64,000 nucleotides of DNA, from contig CBDCLU010000002.1 in the NCBI GenBank assembly GCA_965218765.1, positions 744,001 through 808,000 on the forward strand. Direction: 5' to 3'. Under the pieces are notes generated by a model. The model did not search any database. It was given only the letters and a program-made list of their open reading frames with translations, and was not told where the DNA came from. Positions 17,643-25,724 of this stretch are shown here, piece by piece. Source of the DNA: JBBPYC01 sp965218765. Lineage in GTDB: Bacteria > Pseudomonadota > Gammaproteobacteria > Burkholderiales > Burkholderiaceae_C. The stretch's first letter is position 1. Every line of letters starts with the position of its first letter. The position numbers and the translations under genes were made by a program.

Positions 17643-19156
17643 TGGAAACCTTCAACGCCCTCATGAACGGCTTCAGCGTCGCGCTGTCGCCGATGAACTT
17701 GCTGGTCGCGGCGCTCGGCGCGTTCATCGGCACGATCGTTGGCATGCTGCCTGGCCTCGGGCCGATCAACGGCGTCGCGATCCTGATGCCGCTCGCGTTC
17801 GCGCTCAAGTTGCCGCCCGAGACCGCGCTGATCCTGCTCGCGGCCGTCTACATCGGCTGCGAATACGGCGGCCGCATCTCGTCGATCCTGCTCAACGTGC
17901 CCGGAGACGCGGGTGCAATCATGACCGCGCTCGACGGCTATCCGATGGCCAAGAAGGGCCTCGGCGGCGTCGCGCTCTCGATCTCGGCCTGGAGTTCGTT
18001 CGTGGGCTCGATGGTCGCCACCCTGGGCATTGTGCTGTTCGCGCCGTTCCTCGCGCGCTGGGCGCTCGCGTTCGGACCGGCCGAGTATTTCGCGCTGATG
18101 TGCTTTGCGTTCGCGTGCCTGGCCGGCCTCATGGGCGACGCGCCGATGAAGGCCGCGCTCGCAGCGATCATCGGCCTGTCGCTGTCGACCGTGGGGCTCG
18201 ATTCGAACTCAGGCGTGTATCGCTTCACGGGCGGCGACGTGCACCTGTCGGACGGCATTCAGTTCATCGTCGTCGTGATCGGTGTGTTCTCGATCAGTGA
18301 GATCCTCTTGATGCTCGAACAACAGCACAGCACAGGGGGACTCATCAAAGAAACCGGCCGCACGCTGTTCAACTGGCTCGAGATGAAGATCACCTGGTGG
18401 CCGACGCTGCGATCGAGCGTGGTCGGCTTCATCGTCGGCGTGCTGCCCGGCGCGGGCGCCACGATCGCGAGTGCGATGACCTACTCGATGGAAAAGCGCA
18501 TGGCCGGAGTCGACGGCAAGCTGTTCGGCACGGGCGACGTGCGCGGCGTCGCAGCGCCCGAGGCTGCTAACAACGCATCGGCGGCGGGCTCGTTCGTACC
18601 GATGCTGACCCTGGGCGTGCCCGGCTCCGGTACCACGGCCGTGATGGTCGGTGCGCTCTCGCTCTACAACATCACGCCAGGCCCGGCCCTGTTCACGCAG
18701 CAGCCGAACCTGGTCTGGGGCCTGATCGCGTCGCTGTTCGTCGGCAACGTGATCCTGCTGTTGATCAACATCCCGCTCGTGGGCGTCTTCACGAAGGTGC
18801 TGCAGGTGCCGAACTGGCTGCTCGTGCCCGGCATCCTGGCCGTGAGCGCCGTCGGCGTCTACGCGGTGCACGCGACCACGTTCGACCTTGTGCTCATGAG
18901 CCTGTTCGGCGTCGCGGGCTACCTGCTCAGGAAGCAGGGCATGCCGATGGCGCCGCTGATCCTCGGCTTCGTGCTCGGCGACCTGATGGAGCAGAACCTG
19001 CGCCGCGCGCTGTCGATCACGAACGGCGAAGTCGGCATCCTGTTCGAAAGCCCGATCTCGATCACGCTCTGGGTCTGCGCTGCGGCGATGGTCCTGGTGC
19101 CGCCGATCGTGCGCTTGGTGTCACACCGCAGGGCCGCGGCGGCGGCCGTGCTCTGA
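17642..19156 (+). CDS. tctA: TctA, large membrane subunit
   Basis: A 504-residue polytopic protein with about a dozen helices. Family signatures are GTIVGMLPGLGPINGVAIL near residue 30, YIGCEYGGRISSILLNVPG near 75, GVLPGAGATIASAMTY near 265 and PMLTLGVPGSGTTAVM near 323. These glycine/proline-rich loops are the transport path in this family. It overlaps tctB by one base. The next gene, an ACL-like subunit, begins 232 bases later on the same strand, so cotranscription is likely but not certain. Confidence 0.95.
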   Translation: METFNALMNGFSVALSPMNLLVAALGAFIGTIVGMLPGLGPINGVAILMPLAFALKLPPETALILLAAVYIGCEYGGRISSILLNVPGDAGAIMTALDGYPMAKKGLGGVALSISAWSSFVGSMVATLGIVLFAPFLARWALAFGPAEYFALMCFAFACLAGLMGDAPMKAALAAIIGLSLSTVGLDSNSGVYRFTGGDVHLSDGIQFIVVVIGVFSISEILLMLEQQHSTGGLIKETGRTLFNWLEMKITWWPTLRSSVVGFIVGVLPGAGATIASAMTYSMEKRMAGVDGKLFGTGDVRGVAAPEAANNASAAGSFVPMLTLGVPGSGTTAVMVGALSLYNITPGPALFTQQPNLVWGLIASLFVGNVILLLINIPLVGVFTKVLQVPNWLLVPGILAVSAVGVYAVHATTFDLVLMSLFGVAGYLLRKQGMPMAPLILGFVLGDLMEQNLRRALSITNGEVGILFESPISITLWVCAAAMVLVPPIVRLVSHRRAAAAAVL

Positions 19157-19388
19157 AGCCGGCCGGCACCACAAAAAGCCAGCACCAACCTTGAACTTCG
19201 TGCCAGTGCGGCTCATGGGGCCGGCATTGGCATGCACCGCGGCGCCCGGAACGTGGCGTCGGGTGTCGGGCAGGTCGTCACGTCCACCAGCAGCGCCTGC
19301 ACCCTCACGGTCGTGCTGCTCGTGCTGTCACGCGTCGTCTGACGACGCTTTCCAGTTTTCCCACCCTGAGACTTCAAAGGAACCTCTC

Positions 19389-20681
19389 ATGCAACTCACC
19401 GGCCTGCTGTACGGGGCAACGCTGCTCAAACACGTCGATTTTCCGACCGCCGAGGTACTCGGCCCGGCCGCCTCCGAGGGTGAAATCCAGGATCTGATCA
19501 AGCGCCACGGCCAGATCTTCATCAAGCCGCTGTTCAAGGGCGGCGTCGGCAAGAAGGGCAAGTCGGGCCTGATCGGGCGTGCGACCGAACTGCGCACCGC
19601 GATCGCCGAAAAGGAGCGTCTTTATTTCGCCGAGCATCGGCACGGCAACGCGACCGCGAAGGCCAACGGCGTGACCTTCGAAGGCGGCGTGCCGGCCGAG
19701 CACGAGGTGTATTTCTCGATCACCGACGACACGCGGTTCCGCGCGCCGACGATCACGATCACGCACCGCGGCGGTGTCGATATCGAGGAGCTCGACAAGT
19801 CCGAGATCACGACGGTGCCGTTCGATGCGCTGACGGGCCTCAAGGCGTTCGTGGTCGCCAATGCGTTGACCGACATCGGCGCACCGCGCGAAATCGTCTC
19901 GCCGCTCGTGCAGCACCTGCCCAAGCTTTGGGAGCTGATGCACCACTACGGCATGACGACGCTCGAACTGAACCCGATCCGCATGCGCAATGACGGCAAC
20001 GGCAAGCTCACGCCGGTCGCGTGCGACTTCAAGTGCGGCTTCGACCGCGACGACCCGCGCGTCGCGCGGCTGGGCCTGCCCGAGCACCTGTTCGCGGCCG
20101 ACATCGGCGCGTTCGAGCAGGAAGTCAACGAGCTGCGCACGCACCAAGGCCAGTCGGACGTGTTCGTGATCAACGAAAAGGGCACGATCCTCGCGCCGAC
20201 CTTCGGGGGCGGCGCGAACAGCCTCGTGACCGAGGTGCTCGGCGAAGCGGCGAGCATCTCGTCGGACTTCGGCGGCAACCCGCCCTACGAGAAGATGAGG
20301 CAGGTTGCGCGCATCTGCTACCGGCACTTTCTGAAGCAGTCGAACGTGCTGTTCATCATCGGCGGCAAGTCCAACAACACCGACATCCACGAGACGCTGC
20401 GCGCGATGGGCGACGCGCTGCGCGAATATTTCTCGACGCAGGGCGCGACGCCGCTCTATGTCGTGGTCGGGCGCGGCGGGCCGAACCTCGTGCGCGGCTT
20501 CGGCGCGCTCGCCGACACGTGCGATGCGCTCGGGGTGCCGTACCGCTTCTTCGGCTTCGACAGCGCGATTTCCGAAGTCGTGAACTATGCGAAACGAATC
20601 GATGAATGGATGAAGGCCGGAGGACGCGATCAGATCGCGCGTCATCTCGGCATTCAGAACGCAACTTTGGCGGAGAACTGA
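19389..20681 (+). CDS. ATP-citrate-lyase-like subunit (ATP-grasp and citrate-binding domains)
   Basis: A 430-residue protein from the ATG at 19389. The N-terminal half is an ATP-grasp fold related to the beta subunit of succinyl-CoA synthetase (FIKPLFKGGVGKKGKSG near residue 40, MTTLELNPIRM near 190). The C-terminal part (TFGGGANSLVTEVLGEA, NVLFIIGGKSNNTDIHETL) matches the citrate-binding half of ATP citrate lyase. Together with the next gene it would activate a carboxylate with ATP and CoA through a phosphohistidine. It is coupled to that gene by a one-base gap. The genome neighbourhood is a carboxylate uptake locus, so the role is probably catabolic and not reductive carbon fixation. Confidence 0.8.
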   Translation: MQLTGLLYGATLLKHVDFPTAEVLGPAASEGEIQDLIKRHGQIFIKPLFKGGVGKKGKSGLIGRATELRTAIAEKERLYFAEHRHGNATAKANGVTFEGGVPAEHEVYFSITDDTRFRAPTITITHRGGVDIEELDKSEITTVPFDALTGLKAFVVANALTDIGAPREIVSPLVQHLPKLWELMHHYGMTTLELNPIRMRNDGNGKLTPVACDFKCGFDRDDPRVARLGLPEHLFAADIGAFEQEVNELRTHQGQSDVFVINEKGTILAPTFGGGANSLVTEVLGEAASISSDFGGNPPYEKMRQVARICYRHFLKQSNVLFIIGGKSNNTDIHETLRAMGDALREYFSTQGATPLYVVVGRGGPNLVRGFGALADTCDALGVPYRFFGFDSAISEVVNYAKRIDEWMKAGGRDQIARHLGIQNATLAEN

Positions 20682-20682
20682 A

Positions 20683-23394
20683 ATGAATGCACGCGGCATT
20701 GCCGGCTTTCCCTACTACATGGGCGTTGCTTCCCTGTCCGACCTCGCGTCGCGCGGGGATCGGGTCTGCGTCCTGAACATCCTCGGCGGCGAATCGCGCC
20801 AGGTCACGCCGACCAGCCACGTCTTTTCGGGCGGCAACGTCGTGTTCGGCACCTCGCCGGGCCGCGGTGGCCAAGTGCTTAAAACGCTGATCGGCGACAT
20901 CCCGGTGTTCAACAACGTGCGCGAAGGGCTTAACGCCGGCCATGCGTTCAACACCGGCGTCGTCTACCTGCCGCCGTCGGCCGTGCGCGACGGCGTCGCC
21001 GAGTTGATCCGCGTGAACCCGGAACTCAAGAAGATCGTGATCGTGACCGAAAAGATCGCAGTGCACGATGCACGCGAGGTGCGCGCGATGGCGCAGGGCG
21101 CGGGCGTCGACATCATCGGCGGCAACTGTCTGGGCGTCGCCGATTCATGGAGCCGCGTGCGCATCGGCGGCGCGCTCGGCGGCGACCACCCGGAAGAGAC
21201 GCTGCTGCAGGGCACGGTCGCGATCTTCTCGAACTCGGGCGGCTTCACGACCACGATCGCGCAGTACCTCGCGACCGAAGGCTGGGGCACCAGCACGCTG
21301 GTGTCGTCGGGCAAGGACGTCTACATCCACTACGGCGCGCGCGACTTCGCGCACGGCCTGCGCAACGACGGCCGCTCGCGCGCCGCCGTGCTCTATTGCG
21401 AACCCGGCGGCTATTACGAGCACAACGTCGACTTCGGCAAGCCGGTCGTCGCGTGCGTGGTCGGGCGCTGGAAGTCGAAGCTCACGCGCGCGGTCGGCCA
21501 CGCGGGCGCGATGGCGGGCTCCGGCGACAGCGCGGCCGACAAGGAGCGCTGGTTCATGGACGCGTTCGGCGTCGCCGACATCTTCACGCCCGAGAACCCC
21601 CTGGTTTCGAAGAAAGGCGCGGTCGTCACGAACATCGCGCACATCCCGCAGGCACTGACGGCGGTGATGGCGCTCGGTGGCGCCAAGCCCGACTTCGCGC
21701 CGCGCGGGAGCCTCACGCTCAAGGCATGGATGGCGAACGATCAGGGGATCGCGTTGCCGAAGGATTTGATGCTCGCGCCGGTCAAGGCGCCCGCGCCCTA
21801 CGACGCGCAGATCGCGACGCTGTCCGAACAGGTCGGCGCCGTGATCGCGCGCCAGAACATGAAAGACAAGTCCGGCGCGTCGGTGATGGACTCGAGGACG
21901 CAGGTCACGTCGGTGCACGGCAACTCGGTGCTCGACCTCGCGCTGCAACCACTGCAGGCCAACTTCGCATTGCCGCTGGTGCACGAGGCGGCCGGACCGA
22001 ACGATCGCGCGATGCTCGACATCGCAGTCGCGGCCGAAGTGAACCTGGTCGGCGACCCGGTGCTGGTCGCGGCGCAGGCCGCGCGTGACGCCGGCAATTC
22101 GCCCAACACTATCATGGCTGCTGCTGCCGCGATCATCGGACCGAAGCGGGTCGAACGCGTACTTGCCTGCACACGCGTGCTGATCGACCTGTTCACCGGC
22201 ACCAGCCTGAAGGAAGGCCATCACGTCGACTTCGACGCATCCCGCATCCGGATCGATGACGCGACGCGCGCGCTGTTCATGGCGCGCGATGACGAGGCCG
22301 GCGACTCGCATCCGGAAGCGATGCTCAAAGCCGTATGCGACCGCGGCGCGAAGTCGGTGTTCCTCGACTTTCTGCTGGGCCTAGGCGGCCGGCTGTCGCG
22401 CGACGCGATCCTGGCCGCGATCTCGACCACGATCGCCTGGGGTCCGCTGGTCAGGAAGCGCATCAGCCGGCTGACCGCCGAAACACTGCCCTGGTATCTG
22501 CGCCTTTACGGCGTGATGATCGGATCGACGATCCCGGCCGAACAGCACCAGATGAAGCGCCTGTGCGGCATTCCGCAGGCCGAGCGCTATGGCGAGTGGA
22601 CGATGGCCGATCTCTGCTATCTCGCGATCACCGGCAAGAAGCCGACCGCCGATGAGTCGCTGCCGCTGCAGATGCTGGTCGGCCTGCTGATCTCGAACGG
22701 CCCGGGCGCGATCTCGGCGCAGGGTGCCAAGGGGGCGGTCTCGGCCGACGGACCGCAGACGCCGGGACGCGTGCAGATCAACAAGGCGATGGTCGGCTTT
22801 TTGACGCACACCGGCTACAGCCACGGCGGTAACGGCTTCGAGGGCATGGCTTTCCTGCTCGAACAGTTCGAGAGCGCCGATCTGAAAGATCCGACCGATC
22901 CCGGTCATGGCATCGACCTGAAGGCGATGGCGACGAAATTTGCGAAAAACTACAAGGCCGAGAAGCGTGCCGCGAAGGAGCTTGGGCAGGAACTGCGTGC
23001 GTTGCCCGGCGTGCATCACCCGGTGTTCAAGGGCAAGCCGGTGAATCACGACCCGCGCGAGCGCTTCATCGCCGAATTCATGGCCGAGCGCGGCGACTAC
23101 AACATCTTCCACGCGTTTTATTGCGAGCTCGCTCAGGCGCTGTACGACGTGGGCGCAACGCCCTATGTGTTCTGCGTGAACGTCGATGCGGTGATCGCGG
23201 CGCTGCTGCTCGCGCTGCTCTGGAAGGACTACAAGGCAGGCACTTTGACCGAGCGCGATCTGGAAAGCGCGGCGTTCACGGTGTTCCTCTACGGCCGAAT
23301 GATCGGCGCCGCCGCCGAGATCGACGACCACCTGAACCGTGGCCGGAACATGGATACGCGCACGCCCGAAGCGGCCTGCGCCCACGTACTTTGA
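20683..23394 (+). CDS. ATP-citrate-lyase-like large subunit, CoA-ligase plus citrate-synthase-like domains
   Basis: A 903-residue protein. Residues 1-330 are CoA-binding and CoA-ligase domains of the succinyl-CoA synthetase alpha type; H273 in AVGHAGAMAGSGDSA is the expected phosphohistidine. Residues about 570-903 form a citrate-synthase-like lyase domain with YSHGGNGFEGMAF, HHPVFKGKPVNHDPRE, FCVNVDAVIAALL and FLYGRMIGAAAEI. About 200 residues join the halves. Known bacterial AclA proteins are near 600 residues, so this is a markedly longer variant. Predicted reaction: ATP- and CoA-dependent cleavage of citrate or an analogue into an acyl-CoA and an oxoacid. The substrate is unknown. The downstream amidohydrolase starts three bases after the stop. 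Confidence 0.78.
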   Translation: MNARGIAGFPYYMGVASLSDLASRGDRVCVLNILGGESRQVTPTSHVFSGGNVVFGTSPGRGGQVLKTLIGDIPVFNNVREGLNAGHAFNTGVVYLPPSAVRDGVAELIRVNPELKKIVIVTEKIAVHDAREVRAMAQGAGVDIIGGNCLGVADSWSRVRIGGALGGDHPEETLLQGTVAIFSNSGGFTTTIAQYLATEGWGTSTLVSSGKDVYIHYGARDFAHGLRNDGRSRAAVLYCEPGGYYEHNVDFGKPVVACVVGRWKSKLTRAVGHAGAMAGSGDSAADKERWFMDAFGVADIFTPENPLVSKKGAVVTNIAHIPQALTAVMALGGAKPDFAPRGSLTLKAWMANDQGIALPKDLMLAPVKAPAPYDAQIATLSEQVGAVIARQNMKDKSGASVMDSRTQVTSVHGNSVLDLALQPLQANFALPLVHEAAGPNDRAMLDIAVAAEVNLVGDPVLVAAQAARDAGNSPNTIMAAAAAIIGPKRVERVLACTRVLIDLFTGTSLKEGHHVDFDASRIRIDDATRALFMARDDEAGDSHPEAMLKAVCDRGAKSVFLDFLLGLGGRLSRDAILAAISTTIAWGPLVRKRISRLTAETLPWYLRLYGVMIGSTIPAEQHQMKRLCGIPQAERYGEWTMADLCYLAITGKKPTADESLPLQMLVGLLISNGPGAISAQGAKGAVSADGPQTPGRVQINKAMVGFLTHTGYSHGGNGFEGMAFLLEQFESADLKDPTDPGHGIDLKAMATKFAKNYKAEKRAAKELGQELRALPGVHHPVFKGKPVNHDPRERFIAEFMAERGDYNIFHAFYCELAQALYDVGATPYVFCVNVDAVIAALLLALLWKDYKAGTLTERDLESAAFTVFLYGRMIGAAAEIDDHLNRGRNMDTRTPEAACAHVL

Positions 23395-23397
23395 TCG

Positions 23398-24315
23398 ATG
23401 AGCAGAAAGATGAAACGTCGAGACTTGAACAAAGGCCTGCTGGGCCTGGGCGCCGCAGCGATTCTGCCGACCGGTCTGAGCACGCGCGCTCAGACCGCAC
23501 CACAGTCAGCGCGCGAACCTTCTTCTTCACGCAGCGTGGACACCCACGCCCACGTCTTCCACCGCGGCCTGCCGTTCGTGCCGAATCGGCGCTACACGCC
23601 CGACTACGACGCCTCGACCGAGCAATACCTGGCGATGCTCGACGCGAACCAGATGGCCTATGGCGTCATCATTCCGATCAGCATTCTTGGAACCAACAAC
23701 GACTACACGGTCGAGAGCATCGCAAAAAGCGGCGGACGGCTGCGGGGCCTTGCCGTCGTCGACCCCGGCATCGGGCTGGACCGGCTCGAGGCGCTGGACA
23801 AGGCCGGCCTCGTCGGCATCCGCCTGAACCTGATCGGCAGGCCGGTGCCGGACGTGGCAACCGGCGCCTGGGGCGAATTGGTGTCGCATTGCCGAAAACT
23901 CAACTGGCAGGTCGAGGTGTACGACGATGCCGAGCGCCTGCCCCAGATCGTCAAACCGTTGGTCGATGCAGGCGTCAATGTGGTGGTCGATCATTTCGGC
24001 AAGCCCAGCACGAAACTCGGCGTCGACGATCCCGGTTTCAAGTACCTGCTCGGCTTCGGTGGTACGCGGCAGGTGTGGGTCAAGCTTTCGGCGTCTTATC
24101 GTTCAAGCGACACGATCGCAGCCGCTGCGGCTCCGCTGCTGCTCAAAGCCTTCGGCCCGGAGCGGCTGATGTGGGGCAGCGACTGGCCGCACACTGGTTT
24201 TGAGGGCAAGGTTGAATACGCGGCGCTGAAAGCGCAGCTTTCAAACTGGGTGCCTGATTCGGCCCAACGCCGCATCGTTTTGGAAGACACCCCCGGTAAG
24301 CTGTTTCGCTTTTGA
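23398..24315 (+). CDS. Tat-exported amidohydrolase (PDC-lactonase-like)
   Basis: A 305-residue amidohydrolase of the TIM-barrel amidohydrolase-2 group. The N-terminus has a twin-arginine motif (KRRDLNKGLLGLGAAA) and is cut near STRAQ, so the folded enzyme should be periplasmic. DTHAHVFHRG near residue 43 gives the metal-binding HxH, VVVDHFGKPS near 196 and LMWGSDWPHTGFE near 256 complete the active site. Relatives hydrolyse lactones such as 2-pyrone-4,6-dicarboxylate. It begins three bases after the ACL-like gene, so it belongs to the operon and may open a lactone to the tricarboxylate that TctC binds. That sequence of steps is inference. Confidence 0.82.
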   Translation: MSRKMKRRDLNKGLLGLGAAAILPTGLSTRAQTAPQSAREPSSSRSVDTHAHVFHRGLPFVPNRRYTPDYDASTEQYLAMLDANQMAYGVIIPISILGTNNDYTVESIAKSGGRLRGLAVVDPGIGLDRLEALDKAGLVGIRLNLIGRPVPDVATGAWGELVSHCRKLNWQVEVYDDAERLPQIVKPLVDAGVNVVVDHFGKPSTKLGVDDPGFKYLLGFGGTRQVWVKLSASYRSSDTIAAAAAPLLLKAFGPERLMWGSDWPHTGFEGKVEYAALKAQLSNWVPDSAQRRIVLEDTPGKLFRF

Positions 24316-24392
24316 GTTGGTTTGCTGGCATTAAGCGGATGAGCAAGATGCTAAATGGCATGTATGACCGGATGCCGCTTTACAGCGCGAGC

Positions 24393-24637
24393 TGTCAGGC
24401 ACCCGATGATGACCTGCTGCACAAATCGCCGCCCGCTGCTGATGAGTCGCGAGGTGTTGCGGGCGCTTGTGGCAGAGTGCACCGGACGGCCCACGACAGG
24501 CTGATCGCCTTGCACAAGAACGCCACCACCACGCCGGCCACGCGCGCGGCTATCCAGGCCGCCACGGGCAGCGACTACGCGCTGACCGCAGAGTTCGGCT
24601 TGAGCCGCGACACCATCCGCAAATGGCGCAAGCTCTA
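24393..24637 (+). mobile_element. IS481 left-end fragment (second copy)
   Basis: From TGTCAGG at 24393 the sequence repeats the IS481 element at 9864 with only three differences over the shared 254 bases (9861-10114 against 24390-24643). It encodes the same N-terminal transposase piece ending DTIRKWRKL and the same stop. It is cut at the TA target of the IS630 element that follows, and the rest of the IS481 is absent on the far side. Confidence 0.88.
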
Positions 24638-25701
24638 GGGCGTTTTCACGCTGAGCAGCCATAGCCGCAGTGGCCAATGTAGTTGGCGCATTCGGCGGGC
24701 GAGAAGCGCTCGAGCAGTGCTCCAGCGGCATTCCAGAGCGACTCCTGAGTCCGTGCGGCCGTTCGTCGCAGCAGCGTCTTGAGCATGGCAAACACTTGTT
24801 CGATGGGATTCATGTCGGGGCTGTAAGGCGGCAGGTAGCGCAGTTGAGCGCCTGCAGCTTCGGTGGCTTGGCGCACCCCAAAGACCTTGTGCGAGGCGAG
24901 GTTGTCCATCACGACAATGTCGCCAGGATGCAGTTCGGGCACCAGCATCTGCTCAACCCAGGCAACGAAGGCTTGCCCGTTGATGGGGCCGTCCAGCACA
25001 CAGGGCGCAGCCAAGCCAGCTTCGCGCAGGGCGCAGACGAACGTGGTGGTGTGCCAGTGACCGTACGGGGCATGCCCCATGCAACGCTGGCCCCGAGGGG
25101 AGCGGCCATACATGGGCGTCATGTTCGTGGTCGCCCGCGTCTCGTCGAGAAAGACCAGTCGGCTGGCCTGCATCGCCGCACGCCCGGCTGACCACGCTGT
25201 TCGCGCAGCCGCTACATCGCAGCGCTCTTGCTCGCTGGCGTGTACGGTCTTTTTTTTTTAAAGCTCAGGCCTAGCCGCCCAAGCGTCTTGCCACATGGTG
25301 GTGATGCCCACCCGCACGCCGTGCTCGCGCTGCACCCAATCACACAACTGCGCCAGCGTCTGGTCCGGCCCCGCTTGCACCTGAGAAGTCAGCGCCAGCT
25401 CCAAGCCAGCCAGCCGCAGCGGTACGTGGTTGCACTGAACGCCGGCGAAAGACCTCCCCCACCCGGCGTCGCTTGCTTCGTGCCCGCGCCACGTAGGAGT
25501 CGCTGACTGCAAAGCGCTTGGCTACCTCATGAATCGAGCCCTCGGCGGCCAGTAACCCGATCGCGCAAATCCTGACCATATGCCTGCCCTGGATGCAATG
25601 CCATGACCGCCTCGTGATGTCCTGCGATGCAACAGCCAGACACCTTGCGCGCTTGACAACTCCCCCTGACGACGATGTGGATGGTCAGCGCAAAAACGCT
25701 C
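24638..25701 (-). mobile_element. IS630-family element
   Basis: The ends are inverted repeats: GGGCGTTTTCACGCTGAGC at 24638 against GAGCGTTTTTGCGCTGACC read inward from 25701. Both sides carry TA (24636-24637 and 25702-25703), the IS630 target duplication. The length is about 1.06 kb and the transposase is on the minus strand. Since IS481 sequence is missing to the right, a deletion followed or accompanied the insertion. Confidence 0.85.
24646..25579 (-). pseudogene. IS630 transposase with frameshifts
   Basis: The C-terminal 175 codons are open (24646-25173): RLVFLDETRATTNMTP, DIVVMDNLASHK and YSPDMNPIEQVFAMLKT give the D, D and E of the catalytic triad. The N-terminal helix-turn-helix (AVSDSYVARARSKRRR) lies in another frame from 25579, and the middle (QVQAGPDQTLAQLCDWVQREHG) in a third. 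A run of ten A residues on the coding strand at 25250-25259, after TTT, could be a programmed slip site as used in some insertion sequences, but at least one further frame change near 25300-25450 is real damage. Confidence 0.8.
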
Positions 25702-25724
25702 TAGTTTGAGATCCGGCACATCCA

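Noticed and set aside
19191..19388. Upstream extension of the ACL-like small subunit
   Set aside because: The added 66 residues are compositionally odd (Cys/Ser/Pro-rich); the ATG at 19389 gives the canonical start.
19374..20699. A 441-codon open frame on the minus strand
   Set aside because: It is the antisense shadow of the ACL-like small subunit, rich in Arg/Ala/Val without any domain.
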